Part shown: positions 9,230-18,456 of the stretch, in pieces | Position numbering within the stretch: the stretch's first letter is position 1 | How the letters are laid out: each line of letters begins with the position of its first letter | Assembly: GCF_000620845.1 (NCBI RefSeq) | Contig: NZ_KK211189.1 | Coordinates: 256,501 to 320,500 of the forward strand | Length of the DNA: 64,000 nt | Direction of reading: 5' to 3' | DNA from: Exiguobacterium marinum DSM 16307 | GTDB taxonomy: Bacteria; Bacillota; Bacilli; Exiguobacteriales; Exiguobacteriaceae | The notes under the pieces: model-generated | Databases searched by the model: none | The model's input: only the letters and a program-made list of their open reading frames with translations | What the model was told of the DNA's origin: nothing | Program-made: the position numbers and the translations under genes

Positions 9230-9273
9230 TGATAATTACTCTCAATACCTATCATTACTGATAATCATTCTCA
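9230..9273 (-). promoter_or_regulatory. Two Fur boxes upstream of the iron importer
   Basis: TGATAATCATTCTCA at 9259-9273 matches the 7-1-7 Fur consensus TGATAATNATTATCA at 13 of 14 defined positions. TGATAATTACTCTCA at 9230-9244 matches 12 of 14. They lie 29 bases apart, 39-82 bases before the binding-protein start, which is where a repressor would cover the promoter. Confidence 0.8.
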
Positions 9274-9375
9274 CGTCAAGGATTTTCTGCAATCGCTATC
9301 CGTTTGAATGTGCGCTTTATGACAGTTTTGAAGGTATCATTTCTTGACTTCAAAAGATTGCGGACGATATAGTAA

Positions 9376-9396
9376 GACCAAACAAACCGTCTGGTC
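9376..9396 (+). promoter_or_regulatory. Candidate TetR operator
   Basis: The inverted repeat GACCAAAC-N5-GTCTGGTC (7 of 8 positions paired) lies 22 bases before the TetR-family start codon. It is the expected place and shape for autoregulation of the TetR-RND operon. Confidence 0.5.
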
Positions 9397-9417
9397 GGTA
9401 CAGAAAGAGGTGAATGT

Positions 9418-9984
9418 ATGACAAACCGATCGAACATCACAAAACAAAAGCTATTGGATGCGGCAACGGACATCATTATGAATCATGGAGTTCACCAACT
9501 CACGTTGGACGAGGTCGCCAAAACTGCAGGGATTTCAAAAGGTGGCCTCCTTTATCACTACCCTTCAAAGGAAGCATTGATGACTGCGATGGTTGAACGA
9601 TTACAACAAGAACAAAACGAGTTATATGTTTCGTTGCAACAAGAAGGTCACGGACCAGTCGAAGCATTCGTTCGTCTGTTTGACGAGACGAAGTTACATC
9701 CTGAGCGAGCAACCATTCAAATCGACGTCGAGAAAATGATTGCATTTCTTACGTTGTTCGCTGTCGACCAAGAGTATGCGGATCGTTGGAAACATGATTT
9801 AGATACGTTCTTCGCACAGTTCCAACAAACGGCCGACCCAGTGGAAACGATGATCATTCGTTATGCACTCGAAGGCATGATGATGTCCGAACACTTCGGT
9901 GTCGGTGTTCCCCCTACCGAACTCAAACAAGCAATCATCGAACGCTTGATTGATCGGGCACATAAAATCGACAACCATTCATAA
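9418..9984 (+). CDS. TetR/AcrR-family repressor of the adjacent efflux pump
   Basis: 188 residues. The N-terminal helix-turn-helix (LTLDEVAKTAGISKGGLLYHY, core GISKGGLLYHYPSKEAL) is the standard TetR DNA-binding domain, and the C-terminal helical region would bind a drug-like ligand. The start codon follows AGAAAGAGG by 8 bases. The RND transporter gene begins 27 bases downstream with no terminator between, so both are one operon, and a palindrome sits just upstream. It most likely represses the pump until an inducer binds. Confidence 0.88.
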   Translation: MTNRSNITKQKLLDAATDIIMNHGVHQLTLDEVAKTAGISKGGLLYHYPSKEALMTAMVERLQQEQNELYVSLQQEGHGPVEAFVRLFDETKLHPERATIQIDVEKMIAFLTLFAVDQEYADRWKHDLDTFFAQFQQTADPVETMIIRYALEGMMMSEHFGVGVPPTELKQAIIERLIDRAHKIDNHS

Positions 9985-10011
9985 AAACAACATTAGAGGA
10001 GATTAAAACAC

Positions 10012-13000
10012 ATGCAGAAAATCACGTCCTTCTCCGTCAACAACAAGTTCGCCGTTTGGTTGATGACAATCATTTTGACGGCCGCCGGTCTTTTCGCCGG
10101 TTTGACGATGAAGCTTGAGACATTACCGGACATTACGACACCGACCGTCTCAGTCACAACCATTTATCCTGGTGCTTCACCTGAGCAAGTGCTTGAAGAA
10201 GTCAGTAGCGTCCTCGAAGAGCGCCTTCAAAGTCTAAATGGCGTTGAGCAAGTTCGTTCTTCATCGTTCCAAAACGCATCAAACATTCAAATCGACTATG
10301 ACTTCAGTACAGACATGGACGAAGCCGAACAGCAAGTGAAAGACGCGTTAAGTAACGTCGAGTTGCCCGAGTCGGCACAAGAGCCTCAAGTGTCGCGTCT
10401 CAGCTTCGACGCTTTCCCAGTAGTCGGAGCTGCCATCTCGGATGAAAGTCTTGATTTGGCCGAATTGACAAAGCTCGTTGAAGAAGAAGTGCAACCTGCC
10501 CTTGAAGGGGTAGAAGGCGCACAAACCGTCCAAATTGCCGGACAAGAGATTCGCCGCGTCGAACTCCAATTCGACCAGGAAGCGCTCGCTGAATACAATT
10601 TGACGGAAGATACGGTCAAACAATTGATTCAAGCGAACGATGCCCGTATCGCCCTCGGGTTATATGAATTAGGCGACACAGAGCAAGCGGTCGTCATCGA
10701 CGGAAAATCAGAGACGCTCGAAGCGTTCCGCGACCTTCAAATCCCGTACTCACCAGCCCAGTCTACACCGGCGACACCGTCTGCTCCGACGGAATTGCCA
10801 CCTGGTCAAACGCCAGACGTCCCGACGGAAACGCCATCGACATTACCACCGAACGTCCCGACTGCGGTTCCGACCGTTGCGTTGAGTGAGCTTGCAACGA
10901 TCGAAGACAAAGGAATCGAAGAATCGATTTCTCGCTCGAACGGTGAACGTTCAATCGGCGTACAAGTGACGAAAACACAAGATGCGAACACGGTTGATGT
11001 CGTCAACGCCGTCAAAGAAGTATTGAATGACTTCGAGGCAGAATATGATACAGCGAACGTGTCCATCACACTCGACCAAGGACAACCAATTGAAGAATCG
11101 GTCGAAACGATGTTATCAAAAGCATTGCTCGGTGGTTTATTCGCCATCTTGATCATCTTAGTGTTCTTGCGTAACTTCCGATCGACGATTATCGCTGTCA
11201 TCTCGATCCCATTGTCACTTCTCATGGCACTCATCGTGTTGAAACAATTAGGGATCACACTGAATATCATGACACTCGGAGCAATGACCGTTGCGATTGG
11301 GCGTGTCGTCGATGACTCCATCGTCGTCATCGAGAATATTTACCGTCGCCTCACTAGATCGAATGAACCACTTCGCGGTAAAGAATTGATCATCGCGGCG
11401 ACAAAAGAAGTATTCATCCCGATCGCCTCGTCGACAATCGTTACAATCGCGGTATTCTTACCGCTCGGTTTTGTCACAGGATTTGTCGGTGAGTTGTTCT
11501 TGCCGTTCGCATTGACTGTCGTATTTGCCCTTCTCGCTTCGTTGCTCGTGGCGATTACGGTCGTTCCGATGATGGCCGACTCGTTCTTTAAAAACCGTGA
11601 CAAGTTGAAGCCAGAAGAAGGTCCAGGTAAGCTCGCGGAATGGTATCGCGGCGTCTTGAACTGGTCACTGAACCATAAACTCGTCGTCTTCGGACTCGCG
11701 ACTGCTCTTCTTATCGGAAGCTTCGCTCTTGTTCCGGCGATTGGAGTCAACTTCTTGAATCAGGATTCGGAGAAGACGTTGTTCGTCACGTTCGACCCAG
11801 AACCGGGTCAAACGCTTGAAGACTCGATTGCTGCGGCAGAAGTGGCAGAAGAATACTTCATGGAAGAACAACCGAACGCAACGGACGTTCAGTTCACAGT
11901 CGGTGGAGAAAACCCACTGAACCCTGGGAACAACAAACAAGGGATTTTCATCGTTCAATACGATCCGGACACAGAAGATTTTGCTGATGTGAAACTGGCA
12001 GACATCGAGAAGTTAAATGAACTCGTCTCAAGTGGGGAGTGGAAAGAACAAGACTTCTCTGGTGGCGGTGCGACGAGTGGCGTCACGTATAACGTGTATG
12101 CCAACTCGCTTGAAGATTTAGAAGCCATCGTGCCGACGTTCATCGAAACGATTGAAGAAGAAACAGACTATGTCCGTCAAGCGACATCTGACTTACGTGA
12201 GTCATATGTACAATATACGTTCAACGTCAATCAACAGGCTGCAGCAGAAGCCGGTGTGTCTGCAGGTCAAATCGCACAAGTCATCAGCCAATTCCAGGCA
12301 CCCGAAAGCCCACTTGCGAGCGTGACGGTAGATGACAAACAATTAGACGTCATCATCCCGAACGAGCAAGTGACGTATGACAGTGTCGATGACTTACAAG
12401 CACAAGAAATCACGACACCGTTCGGTCCACGCCCGATCTCAGACTTTATTGAAATCGAAGAAGGCACGACACCGGACACACTCGTCGAGCGCGACGGAAA
12501 ACTGCTCGCACAAGTAAGTGTTGAACTCAGCACAGATAAAGCGACAGAAGCGTCTGCTGCGATTGAAGAACGCGTATCAGACATCGAACTCCCATCTGGC
12601 GTAACGTACGATGTCGGTGGGGTAACGGAACAGATCCAAGAATCGTTCACACAGCTCGGTCTTGCGATGCTTGCCGCGATCGCCATCGTCTACTTGGTCC
12701 TCGTCATCACATTCGGTGGAGCTCTCACGCCATTCGTCGTGTTGTTCTCACTTCCGTACGCGATTATCGGGGGACTCGTCGCCCTTCTCATCACAGGTGA
12801 AACGATTTCGGTATCTGCCTTGATTGGGGCACTCATGTTGATCGGGATTGTCGTCACGAACGCCATCGTCTTGATTGACCGCGTCATTCATAAAGAAGAA
12901 GCTGGTTTATCAACACGTGAAGCGTTACTTGAGGCAGCAGGCACACGCCTTCGCCCAATCTTGATGACCGCACTCGCGACCATCGGTGCACTCGCACCGC

Positions 13001-13152
13001 TCGCACTCGGTCTCGAGGGTGGCGCACTCATCTCGAAAGGTCTCGGGGTCACCGTGATCGGCGGACTTACAAGTTCGACGCTTCTCACGTTGCTCATCGT
13101 ACCGATCGTCTATGAGTTCTTCGCACGATTCCGTAAGAAAAAACAAGCGTAA
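10012..13152 (+). CDS. RND-family efflux transporter (SwrC/AcrB-like)
   Basis: 1046 residues, 12 predicted transmembrane helices in two repeats with two large extracellular loops, the HAE1/AcrB plan. The proton-relay aspartates are in VGRVVDDSIVVIEN of helix 4. In Bacilli the family (SwrC/YerP) exports amphiphilic compounds such as lipopeptides and some drugs, working without an outer membrane. Residues about 247-288 form a Pro/Thr-rich stretch (TPATPSAPTELPPGQTP and similar) inserted in the first extracellular loop, which looks like a flexible linker. RBS GAGGAG. Substrate unknown. Confidence 0.92.
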   Translation: MQKITSFSVNNKFAVWLMTIILTAAGLFAGLTMKLETLPDITTPTVSVTTIYPGASPEQVLEEVSSVLEERLQSLNGVEQVRSSSFQNASNIQIDYDFSTDMDEAEQQVKDALSNVELPESAQEPQVSRLSFDAFPVVGAAISDESLDLAELTKLVEEEVQPALEGVEGAQTVQIAGQEIRRVELQFDQEALAEYNLTEDTVKQLIQANDARIALGLYELGDTEQAVVIDGKSETLEAFRDLQIPYSPAQSTPATPSAPTELPPGQTPDVPTETPSTLPPNVPTAVPTVALSELATIEDKGIEESISRSNGERSIGVQVTKTQDANTVDVVNAVKEVLNDFEAEYDTANVSITLDQGQPIEESVETMLSKALLGGLFAILIILVFLRNFRSTIIAVISIPLSLLMALIVLKQLGITLNIMTLGAMTVAIGRVVDDSIVVIENIYRRLTRSNEPLRGKELIIAATKEVFIPIASSTIVTIAVFLPLGFVTGFVGELFLPFALTVVFALLASLLVAITVVPMMADSFFKNRDKLKPEEGPGKLAEWYRGVLNWSLNHKLVVFGLATALLIGSFALVPAIGVNFLNQDSEKTLFVTFDPEPGQTLEDSIAAAEVAEEYFMEEQPNATDVQFTVGGENPLNPGNNKQGIFIVQYDPDTEDFADVKLADIEKLNELVSSGEWKEQDFSGGGATSGVTYNVYANSLEDLEAIVPTFIETIEEETDYVRQATSDLRESYVQYTFNVNQQAAAEAGVSAGQIAQVISQFQAPESPLASVTVDDKQLDVIIPNEQVTYDSVDDLQAQEITTPFGPRPISDFIEIEEGTTPDTLVERDGKLLAQVSVELSTDKATEASAAIEERVSDIELPSGVTYDVGGVTEQIQESFTQLGLAMLAAIAIVYLVLVITFGGALTPFVVLFSLPYAIIGGLVALLITGETISVSALIGALMLIGIVVTNAIVLIDRVIHKEEAGLSTREALLEAAGTRLRPILMTALATIGALAPLALGLEGGALISKGLGVTVIGGLTSSTLLTLLIVPIVYEFFARFRKKKQA

Positions 13153-13156
13153 GCCT

Positions 13157-13199
13157 AAAACATGCGTAGCGGATACACCGCTACGCATGTTTTATTTTT
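13157..13199. terminator. Bidirectional terminator after the RND gene
   Basis: A 16-base arm AAAACATGCGTAGCGG pairs perfectly with CCGCTACGCATGTTTT, followed by TTTTATTTTTC on the plus strand and TTTTAGGC on the minus strand. It lies between convergent genes; the minus gene's stop codon is inside it. Confidence 0.9.
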
Positions 13200-13677
13200 C
13201 AATGATATGTAGGTGTTCCGTATCATCTGGAGCTTCAAAAAATGAAGTCACGTGATGAAAGACTTCTTCCGTATCAAATGCGACTCGTTCCGGTTCCATG
13301 ATGCGACGTTTCTGAATCTGTCGAAGACATTGTTCATCACTTCGATTTAGATAAACCAAGCAGTGATCCGCTCCCACGTCCTGTGCAAGTTTTAGAAACC
13401 AGGCTCGAGACGACTTCGTATTTGCCGGAAAATCCATCACGACATTCATCCCTAGTTTTAACAATTGTTTCACATGAGATTCAAGAAGTGGCTTCAGCAG
13501 AGTAGCATGTTTTCTGTAGTCCTCAAACGTATGAATTTGATTAGGATATAGGGTAGATAACCATTCATCTTCGGACAAAAGAACGGCTTGTTTTTCAGTA
13601 GCCAGTTGTTTGGCCTTCGTTGATTTTCCAGCCCCCATTTTTCCACATAAGAAATAAAGTGTTCCCTTCTCTTCCAT
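13192..13677 (-). CDS. Small P-loop kinase-like protein (AAA_33 type)
   Basis: 161 residues. Walker A GKMGAGKST is at residues 13-21, followed by LLSEDEWL, and later DHCLVYLNRSDEQCLRQIQKR, the arginine-rich lid seen in small nucleoside/antibiotic kinases and zeta-toxin-like AAA_33 proteins. It probably phosphorylates a small molecule with ATP; the substrate cannot be told, and no antitoxin gene is next to it. Its stop codon lies inside the shared terminator with the RND gene. RBS is weak (GGAGGAAGAT about 10 bases upstream). Confidence 0.7.
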   Translation of the reverse strand: MEEKGTLYFLCGKMGAGKSTKAKQLATEKQAVLLSEDEWLSTLYPNQIHTFEDYRKHATLLKPLLESHVKQLLKLGMNVVMDFPANTKSSRAWFLKLAQDVGADHCLVYLNRSDEQCLRQIQKRRIMEPERVAFDTEEVFHHVTSFFEAPDDTEHLHIIEK

Positions 13678-13796
13678 CGCTCTATCTTCCTCCTCTTCAT
13701 CGAGTAGAATAAACGTATTATACCCTTCTCTTGACCTATCCCGTTGAATTTGAGAAGATTCATACGTTTTGATTGATGCGAAAGGAAGTCATGTAA

Positions 13797-14150
13797 ATGA
13801 AATTATTAAAATGGGTGATTGGACTCACGCTCTTGTTCGGGTTGAGTACACTCGGCAACTGGATTGTCGAAACATTCTCTTGGAAAGTACCAGGCAGCGT
13901 CATCGGTATGGTGCTCTTGCTCGTCCTCTTACTGACAAAAGTCATTCGCGTGGAATGGATTGAAGACAGCGCCGGATTTTTGACGAAGCATCTCGCTTTC
14001 TTCTTCATCCCGATTGCCGTCGGTCTCATGGCATACGGTACGTTGTTAAAAGCTGCCGGCATCCCACTCCTCATCACGTTACTCGTTAGCATGGCGGTCG
14101 GAATGATTGTGACGGCGCTCGTTTCCGGGAAAGAAGGTGAGACGTCATGA
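13797..14150 (+). CDS. lrgA: LrgA/CidA-family holin-like protein
   Basis: 117 residues with about four transmembrane helices. The conserved CidA/LrgA core is seen in VPGSVIGMVLLLVLLL and in FFIPIAVGLM. Family members modulate murein hydrolase export, pyruvate uptake or programmed lysis together with LrgB. The gene overlaps the LrgB gene by 4 bases (ATGA), showing translational coupling. RBS AAAGGAAG. Whether it belongs to the Lrg or the Cid branch cannot be settled; no LytSR or CidR regulator gene is adjacent. Confidence 0.88.
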   Translation: MKLLKWVIGLTLLFGLSTLGNWIVETFSWKVPGSVIGMVLLLVLLLTKVIRVEWIEDSAGFLTKHLAFFFIPIAVGLMAYGTLLKAAGIPLLITLLVSMAVGMIVTALVSGKEGETS

Positions 14151-14821
14151 CATACGTCTGGATCGGATTGACGATTCTCGTATATTCCCTTAGTCGTCGA
14201 CTCTCCATGAAGTGGGCTTCCCCATTCACCAATGTCGTCTTCTTAAGTACAGCGATTTTGATTCTCCTATTACTCGTGACAGGACAGTCCTATGATACGT
14301 ATAAACCGGCTACCGATATCATCACGATCTTACTCGGGCCAGCGACGGTCGCTCTCGGATTGCCACTCTATCGCAACTTACCCGTGTTACTCGCCCGGGC
14401 AAAGCGAGCCTTGAGTGCGATTGTCATCGGGTCCCTCTCCACAATTTTTGTCGCTGTGCTTTTCGGGAAATTGCTTTCGTTTACCGAAAACGTGTTGATT
14501 GCGCTATCGGTCAAGTCTGCTACGTCCCCGATTGCCCTTGAATTGGCTCGACAACTAGAAGGGGATGCGACACTTGCGGCCTCGATTGCCGTCGCCTGCG
14601 GTATTTTAGGTGCGATGCTCGGACCGGTATTATTGACATCGATCCATATGGACGACCCATTCACGCGTGGCATTGCGCTCGGTACCATCAGTCACGGAAT
14701 CGGGACCGCTCAGGCGGCAACTGAACATCCACTGTCTGGCGCTACAGGTGGTGCCGCGATGGGATTGACAGCCATCTTCACATCGTTTATCTTGCCCATT
14801 TTATATCCGTTTCTCTTTTGA
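14147..14821 (+). CDS. lrgB: LrgB/CidB-family membrane protein
   Basis: 224 residues, about six or seven hydrophobic segments. Signatures of the LrgB family are present: LGPATVALGLPLYRN, LSVKSATSPIA and TISHGIGTAQA. It is the partner of the upstream LrgA-like protein, and together they form an integral membrane system affecting autolysis and small-acid transport. Its start overlaps the lrgA stop. A good terminator follows 5 bases after the stop codon, closing a two-gene operon. Confidence 0.9.
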   Translation: MTYVWIGLTILVYSLSRRLSMKWASPFTNVVFLSTAILILLLLVTGQSYDTYKPATDIITILLGPATVALGLPLYRNLPVLLARAKRALSAIVIGSLSTIFVAVLFGKLLSFTENVLIALSVKSATSPIALELARQLEGDATLAASIAVACGILGAMLGPVLLTSIHMDDPFTRGIALGTISHGIGTAQAATEHPLSGATGGAAMGLTAIFTSFILPILYPFLF

Positions 14822-14825
14822 ACAG

Positions 14826-14860
14826 GTCACACCCATTTCATCGATGGGCGTGACTTTTTT
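14826..14860 (+). terminator. Terminator of lrgAB
   Basis: GTCACACCCAT pairs with ATGGGCGTGAC (one G-U-type position) across a 7-base loop, followed by six T residues. Confidence 0.85.
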
Positions 14861-14923
14861 GTTTCGACTTCGAGCGCGCGTGATAAACTAATGAAGATGA
14901 AACTTATTAGAGGAGGGCAATCC

Positions 14924-16162
14924 ATGCAAGCAAAATTAATTGAACGCTTAATGACTTATGCAAAGATCGATACACAGTCTGACTTCACGAGTACGACAAC
15001 ACCATCGACGGCCAAACAATGGGATTTGATTCGTCATTTGGAAAAGGAATTGAAAGAACTTGGACTGACAGACGTCGAGACGGACGAATACGGCTACCTA
15101 TTCGCCACACTTCCGAGTAACGTCAATCATGACGTCCCGACAATCGGATTCCTCGCTCACGTGGATACAGCGACCGACTTCACAGGAACGAACGTCTCCC
15201 CTCAACTCGTCGAGCATTATGAAGGTGGCGACATTGTCTTGAATGAGTCGCTTAATGTCGTCTTATCACCAAAAGACTTCCCAGAACTGGACGGGTATGT
15301 CGGGCATACGCTCATGACAACCGATGGGACGACACTCCTCGGTGCGGATGATAAGGCAGGGATTGCTGAAATCGTCACAGCCGTCGAATACTTATTGGCT
15401 CACCCTGAGATTCCACACGGACCGGTCCGCATTGCTTTCACACCGGACGAAGAGATTGGACGTGGACCACATAAATTCGATGTCGCCCGATTCAATGCAG
15501 ATTTCGCTTACACGATGGATGGTGGCCCGCTCGGAGAGTTACAGTATGAGAGCTTTAACGCAGCCGGTGCGACCGTCACCTTCCACGGGACGAACGTGCA
15601 CCCAGGTAGCGCGAAAAATAAGATGGTGAACTCGATGAAACTCGCGATGGCGTTCCAAAACCGTTTACCGGCTGATGAGGCACCAGAACGTACGAGCAAC
15701 TACGAAGGTTTTCTCCACTTGAACGGCTTCAATGGGGATGTGGAGAAGACGACGCTTCAATACATCATCCGCGATCACGACAAACAGAAGTTTGAAGCGC
15801 GTAAAGCATTGATGGAGAAACTTGTCCTCGAATGGAAACAAAAATACGGGGAAGAGCGGATCGAGCTCAAGATGGAAGATCAGTATTACAACATGGCCGA
15901 GAAAATCGAACCGGTGAAACACATCGTCGATACCGTCGCTGACGTCATGCGCGGCCTTGACATCGAACCGAAGATTGAACCGATTCGTGGCGGGACAGAC
16001 GGATCGCAACTTTCTTACATGGGTCTTCCGACACCGAACATTTTCACGGGTGGCGAAAACTATCACGGGAAGTTCGAATACATCTCTGTGAACAACATGG
16101 AAAAAGCAACAACGGTCATCATCGAAACACTTCGCACATTCGCGAAGCGTGCACAAGCATAA
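14924..16162 (+). CDS. pepT: Peptidase T (tripeptide aminopeptidase)
   Basis: 412 residues, M20B zinc peptidase that releases the N-terminal residue from tripeptides in the cytoplasm. Metal ligands are visible in [17 protein letters not shown] and FTPDEEIG (general-base glutamates), with [11 protein letters not shown] and GGTDGSQLS in the lid and second metal site. The start at 14924 follows GAGGAGGGCAATCC; an ATG 11 codons upstream lacks an RBS. Length matches Bacillus PepT (about 410). Single gene with its own upstream region. Confidence 0.93.
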   Translation: MQAKLIERLMTYAKIDTQSDFTSTTTPSTAKQWDLIRHLEKELKELGLTDVETDEYGYLFATLPSNVNHDVPTIGFLAHVDTATDFTGTNVSPQLVEHYEGGDIVLNESLNVVLSPKDFPELDGYVGHTLMTTDGTTLLGADDKAGIAEIVTAVEYLLAHPEIPHGPVRIAFTPDEEIGRGPHKFDVARFNADFAYTMDGGPLGELQYESFNAAGATVTFHGTNVHPGSAKNKMVNSMKLAMAFQNRLPADEAPERTSNYEGFLHLNGFNGDVEKTTLQYIIRDHDKQKFEARKALMEKLVLEWKQKYGEERIELKMEDQYYNMAEKIEPVKHIVDTVADVMRGLDIEPKIEPIRGGTDGSQLSYMGLPTPNIFTGGENYHGKFEYISVNNMEKATTVIIETLRTFAKRAQA

Positions 16163-16216
16163 CAAATGCGCCTCCAATCGTTCTCTTTTACACTAGAGAC
16201 ATTGGAGGCGATTTTG

Positions 16217-16663
16217 ATGAAACATACATTTAGCATGAATCTCGGCTGGGATGGCGGACGAAATGACGTCGGTACCCTCGAGGCCGAGCGATTAAAGACA
16301 CAGATTTCGATTCCACCCGAAATGGACGGTCCTGGAGTCGGCACAAATCCGGATGAGATGTTACTCGGGGCAGCGGCCACGTGTTATATCATCACACTCG
16401 CAGCCGTACTCGGACGAAGTGATCTGACTCACCGTGGCATCACGATTGACGCGGAAGGAATCGTCGATGTGACGAACGGCATCTTCACTTACGAGACGAT
16501 TTGCTATGCGACAACGATTCAAGTCCCGTCAGAGATGACGGATCGAGAGATCACGTTGGTCGAGCGCATTGCGAAAAAAGCGAAAGATCAATGTATGATT
16601 TCACGCGCGCTCGCAGGAAATGTGGCGTTTGAACTCGATACGACTGTTATACGAGTCGACTAA
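16217..16663 (+). CDS. OsmC-family peroxiredoxin-like protein
   Basis: 148 residues. The two redox cysteines of the OsmC/Ohr fold are in AAATCYIITLAAV and AKDQCMISRAL. The opening MNLGWDGGRNDVG and the GVGTNPDEMLLGA segment match the small OsmC subgroup of Firmicutes. Such proteins reduce organic hydroperoxides with thiols. The start follows TTGGAGGCG; a more distant in-frame ATG has no RBS. It lies 54 bases after pepT and has a terminator downstream. Confidence 0.85.
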   Translation: MKHTFSMNLGWDGGRNDVGTLEAERLKTQISIPPEMDGPGVGTNPDEMLLGAAATCYIITLAAVLGRSDLTHRGITIDAEGIVDVTNGIFTYETICYATTIQVPSEMTDREITLVERIAKKAKDQCMISRALAGNVAFELDTTVIRVD

Positions 16664-16686
16664 AGCCGTCATGATGATGGCTTTTT
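16664..16686 (+). terminator. Terminator of the OsmC gene
   Basis: AGCCGTCA/TGATGGCT stem (one G-U) with a 3-base loop and a run of five T residues right after the stop codon. Confidence 0.75.
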
Positions 16687-16748
16687 CTGTGACTTTGCCT
16701 ATGTCATCATTATAGTTTTTATGCGACACTGCGCGATTTTTAAAAACG

Positions 16749-16757
16749 TGATACAAT
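16749..16757 (+). promoter_or_regulatory. Extended -10 promoter element of the ABC-F gene
   Basis: TGATACAAT is an extended -10 (TGnTATAAT-like) located 40 bases before the start codon. No strong -35 is visible. Confidence 0.4.
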
Positions 16758-16797
16758 ACACGTCGTAAACTAATCAGAAAAACGAGGGATACCATAC

Positions 16798-18423
16798 ATG
16801 ATTACAGTAAATAACGTCAGCCTACAATTTGGCGGCCGCAAGTTGTTTGAAGAGGTGAACATCAAGTTCACGCCAGGCAACTGTTACGGATTGATCGGTG
16901 CGAACGGTGCCGGTAAATCAACATTCTTAAAGATTTTATCAGGTGAGCAAGATACGTCGACAGGTGATGTCAGCATCACACCGGGTGAGCGTCTCGCCGT
17001 CCTCAAACAGGACCATTACGCGTATGAGGACAGTGCGGTTCTCGAGACCGTCATCATGGGTCACGAGCGTCTCTACAAAGTAATGAAAGAAAAAGACGCC
17101 ATCTACATGAAAGAAGATTTCTCAGATGAAGACGGGATGCGCGCAGCTGAACTCGAAGGCGAATTCGCTGAGTTGAACGGTTGGGAAGCAGAGTCAGAAG
17201 CCTCGATGGTCCTTCAAGGTCTCGGCATCACAGAAGCGCTCCACCAGAAACAAATGAGCGAACTCACAGGTGGGGAGAAAGTCAAAGTCCTTCTTGCCCA
17301 AGCGCTCTTCGGTAAGCCAGATATCCTCCTCTTAGACGAGCCGACCAACGGACTTGACCTAAAAGCGATTCAATGGTTGGAAGAGTTCTTGATCAACTTT
17401 GAAAACACAGTTATCGTCGTTTCCCACGACCGTCACTTCTTGAACAAAGTCTGTACGCACATGGCAGACCTCGACTTTGGAAAAATCCAATTGTATGTCG
17501 GGAACTACGACTTCTGGTATGAGTCAAGCCAACTTGCTACACGTATGGCTTCAGACCAGAACAAGAAAAAAGAAGAAAAAATCAAAGAACTTCAAAACTT
17601 CATCGCGCGTTTCAGCTCGAACGCCTCAAAGGCCCGTCAAGCGACGTCACGTAAGAAGTTGCTCGATAAGATCACACTCGACGACATTCGTCCGTCGTCA
17701 CGTCGTTACCCGTTCGTCGGATTCACGATGGAGCGCGAGATCGGGAACGATGTTCTTTATGTCGACAACGTATCGAAGACGATCGATGGCGTAAAAGTAC
17801 TCGACAACGTCACGTTTTCACTCAACAAGACGGACAAAGTCGCATTCGTCGGTCGTTCGGACGTTGCCATCACGACACTCTTTAAAATTCTTATGGGTGA
17901 GATGGAGCCAGATACAGGTTCGGTCAAATGGGGCGTGACGACGACTCAGTCATACTTCCCGAAAGACAACTCGGAGTACTTCGAAGGCTCAGAAAAGAGT
18001 ATTTTGGACTGGTTGCGTCAATTCTCACCTGCCGATGAGTCAGATACGTTCCTTCGTGGATTCCTCGGTCGCATGCTCTTCTCAGGTGAAGAAGTCATGA
18101 AGAAGGCGTCTGTCCTCTCAGGGGGAGAAAAAGTACGCTGCATGCTCTCGAAGATGATGCTCTCGAACTCGAACGTGCTTGTCCTCGACGATCCGACGAA
18201 CCACTTGGACCTCGAATCAATCACAGCTCTCAACAATGGTCTCGAGACGTTCAAAGGCGTACTCCTCTTCAGCTCACATGACCATCAGCTCATCTCGACG
18301 ATTGCGACACGCATCATCGAAGTGACACCAAACGGCATCGTGGACAAAGAAGCATCGTACGATGAGTTCCTCGAGAATGAAACGCTTCAACAACAAGTTG
18401 AATCCCTCTATCAAAATGCATAA
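16798..18423 (+). CDS. ykpA: ABC-F family ATPase, YkpA-like
   Basis: 541 residues with two ABC ATPase domains and no membrane segments, the ABC-F plan of translation factors acting on the ribosome. Domain 1 has Walker A GANGAGKST (about 36-44), signature LTGGEKVK and Walker B ILLLDEPTNGLDL. The charged linker between domains (QNKKKEEKIKELQNFIARF) would reach the ribosomal E/P site. Domain 2 has signature LSGGEKVR and Walker B VLVLDDPTNHLDL but a degenerate Walker A, GRSDVAITT. From memory this degeneration is shared by YkpA homologues, so it is not damage. The catalytic glutamate of domain 2 is Asp (DDPTNH). RBS GAGGG. Confidence 0.88.
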   Translation: MITVNNVSLQFGGRKLFEEVNIKFTPGNCYGLIGANGAGKSTFLKILSGEQDTSTGDVSITPGERLAVLKQDHYAYEDSAVLETVIMGHERLYKVMKEKDAIYMKEDFSDEDGMRAAELEGEFAELNGWEAESEASMVLQGLGITEALHQKQMSELTGGEKVKVLLAQALFGKPDILLLDEPTNGLDLKAIQWLEEFLINFENTVIVVSHDRHFLNKVCTHMADLDFGKIQLYVGNYDFWYESSQLATRMASDQNKKKEEKIKELQNFIARFSSNASKARQATSRKKLLDKITLDDIRPSSRRYPFVGFTMEREIGNDVLYVDNVSKTIDGVKVLDNVTFSLNKTDKVAFVGRSDVAITTLFKILMGEMEPDTGSVKWGVTTTQSYFPKDNSEYFEGSEKSILDWLRQFSPADESDTFLRGFLGRMLFSGEEVMKKASVLSGGEKVRCMLSKMMLSNSNVLVLDDPTNHLDLESITALNNGLETFKGVLLFSSHDHQLISTIATRIIEVTPNGIVDKEASYDEFLENETLQQQVESLYQNA

Positions 18424-18424
18424 T

Positions 18425-18456
18425 AAAAAATCGGCTCAACGCGAGCCGATTTTTTA
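18425..18456. terminator. Bidirectional terminator between ykpA and the YtkA-type lipoprotein gene
   Basis: AAAAAATCGGCTC pairs with GAGCCGATTTTTT around AACGC, giving U-tracts on both strands. It separates two convergent genes. Confidence 0.9.

Noticed and set aside
13192-13677. Zeta-type toxin of a toxin-antitoxin pair
   Set aside because: P-loop and lid are compatible, but there is no adjacent epsilon-like antitoxin and the protein is short; kept as an unspecified small kinase.
17860-17890. Degenerate second Walker A in the ABC-F ATPase as a sign of a pseudogene
   Set aside because: The rest of the domain is intact and, from memory, YkpA homologues share the same change.
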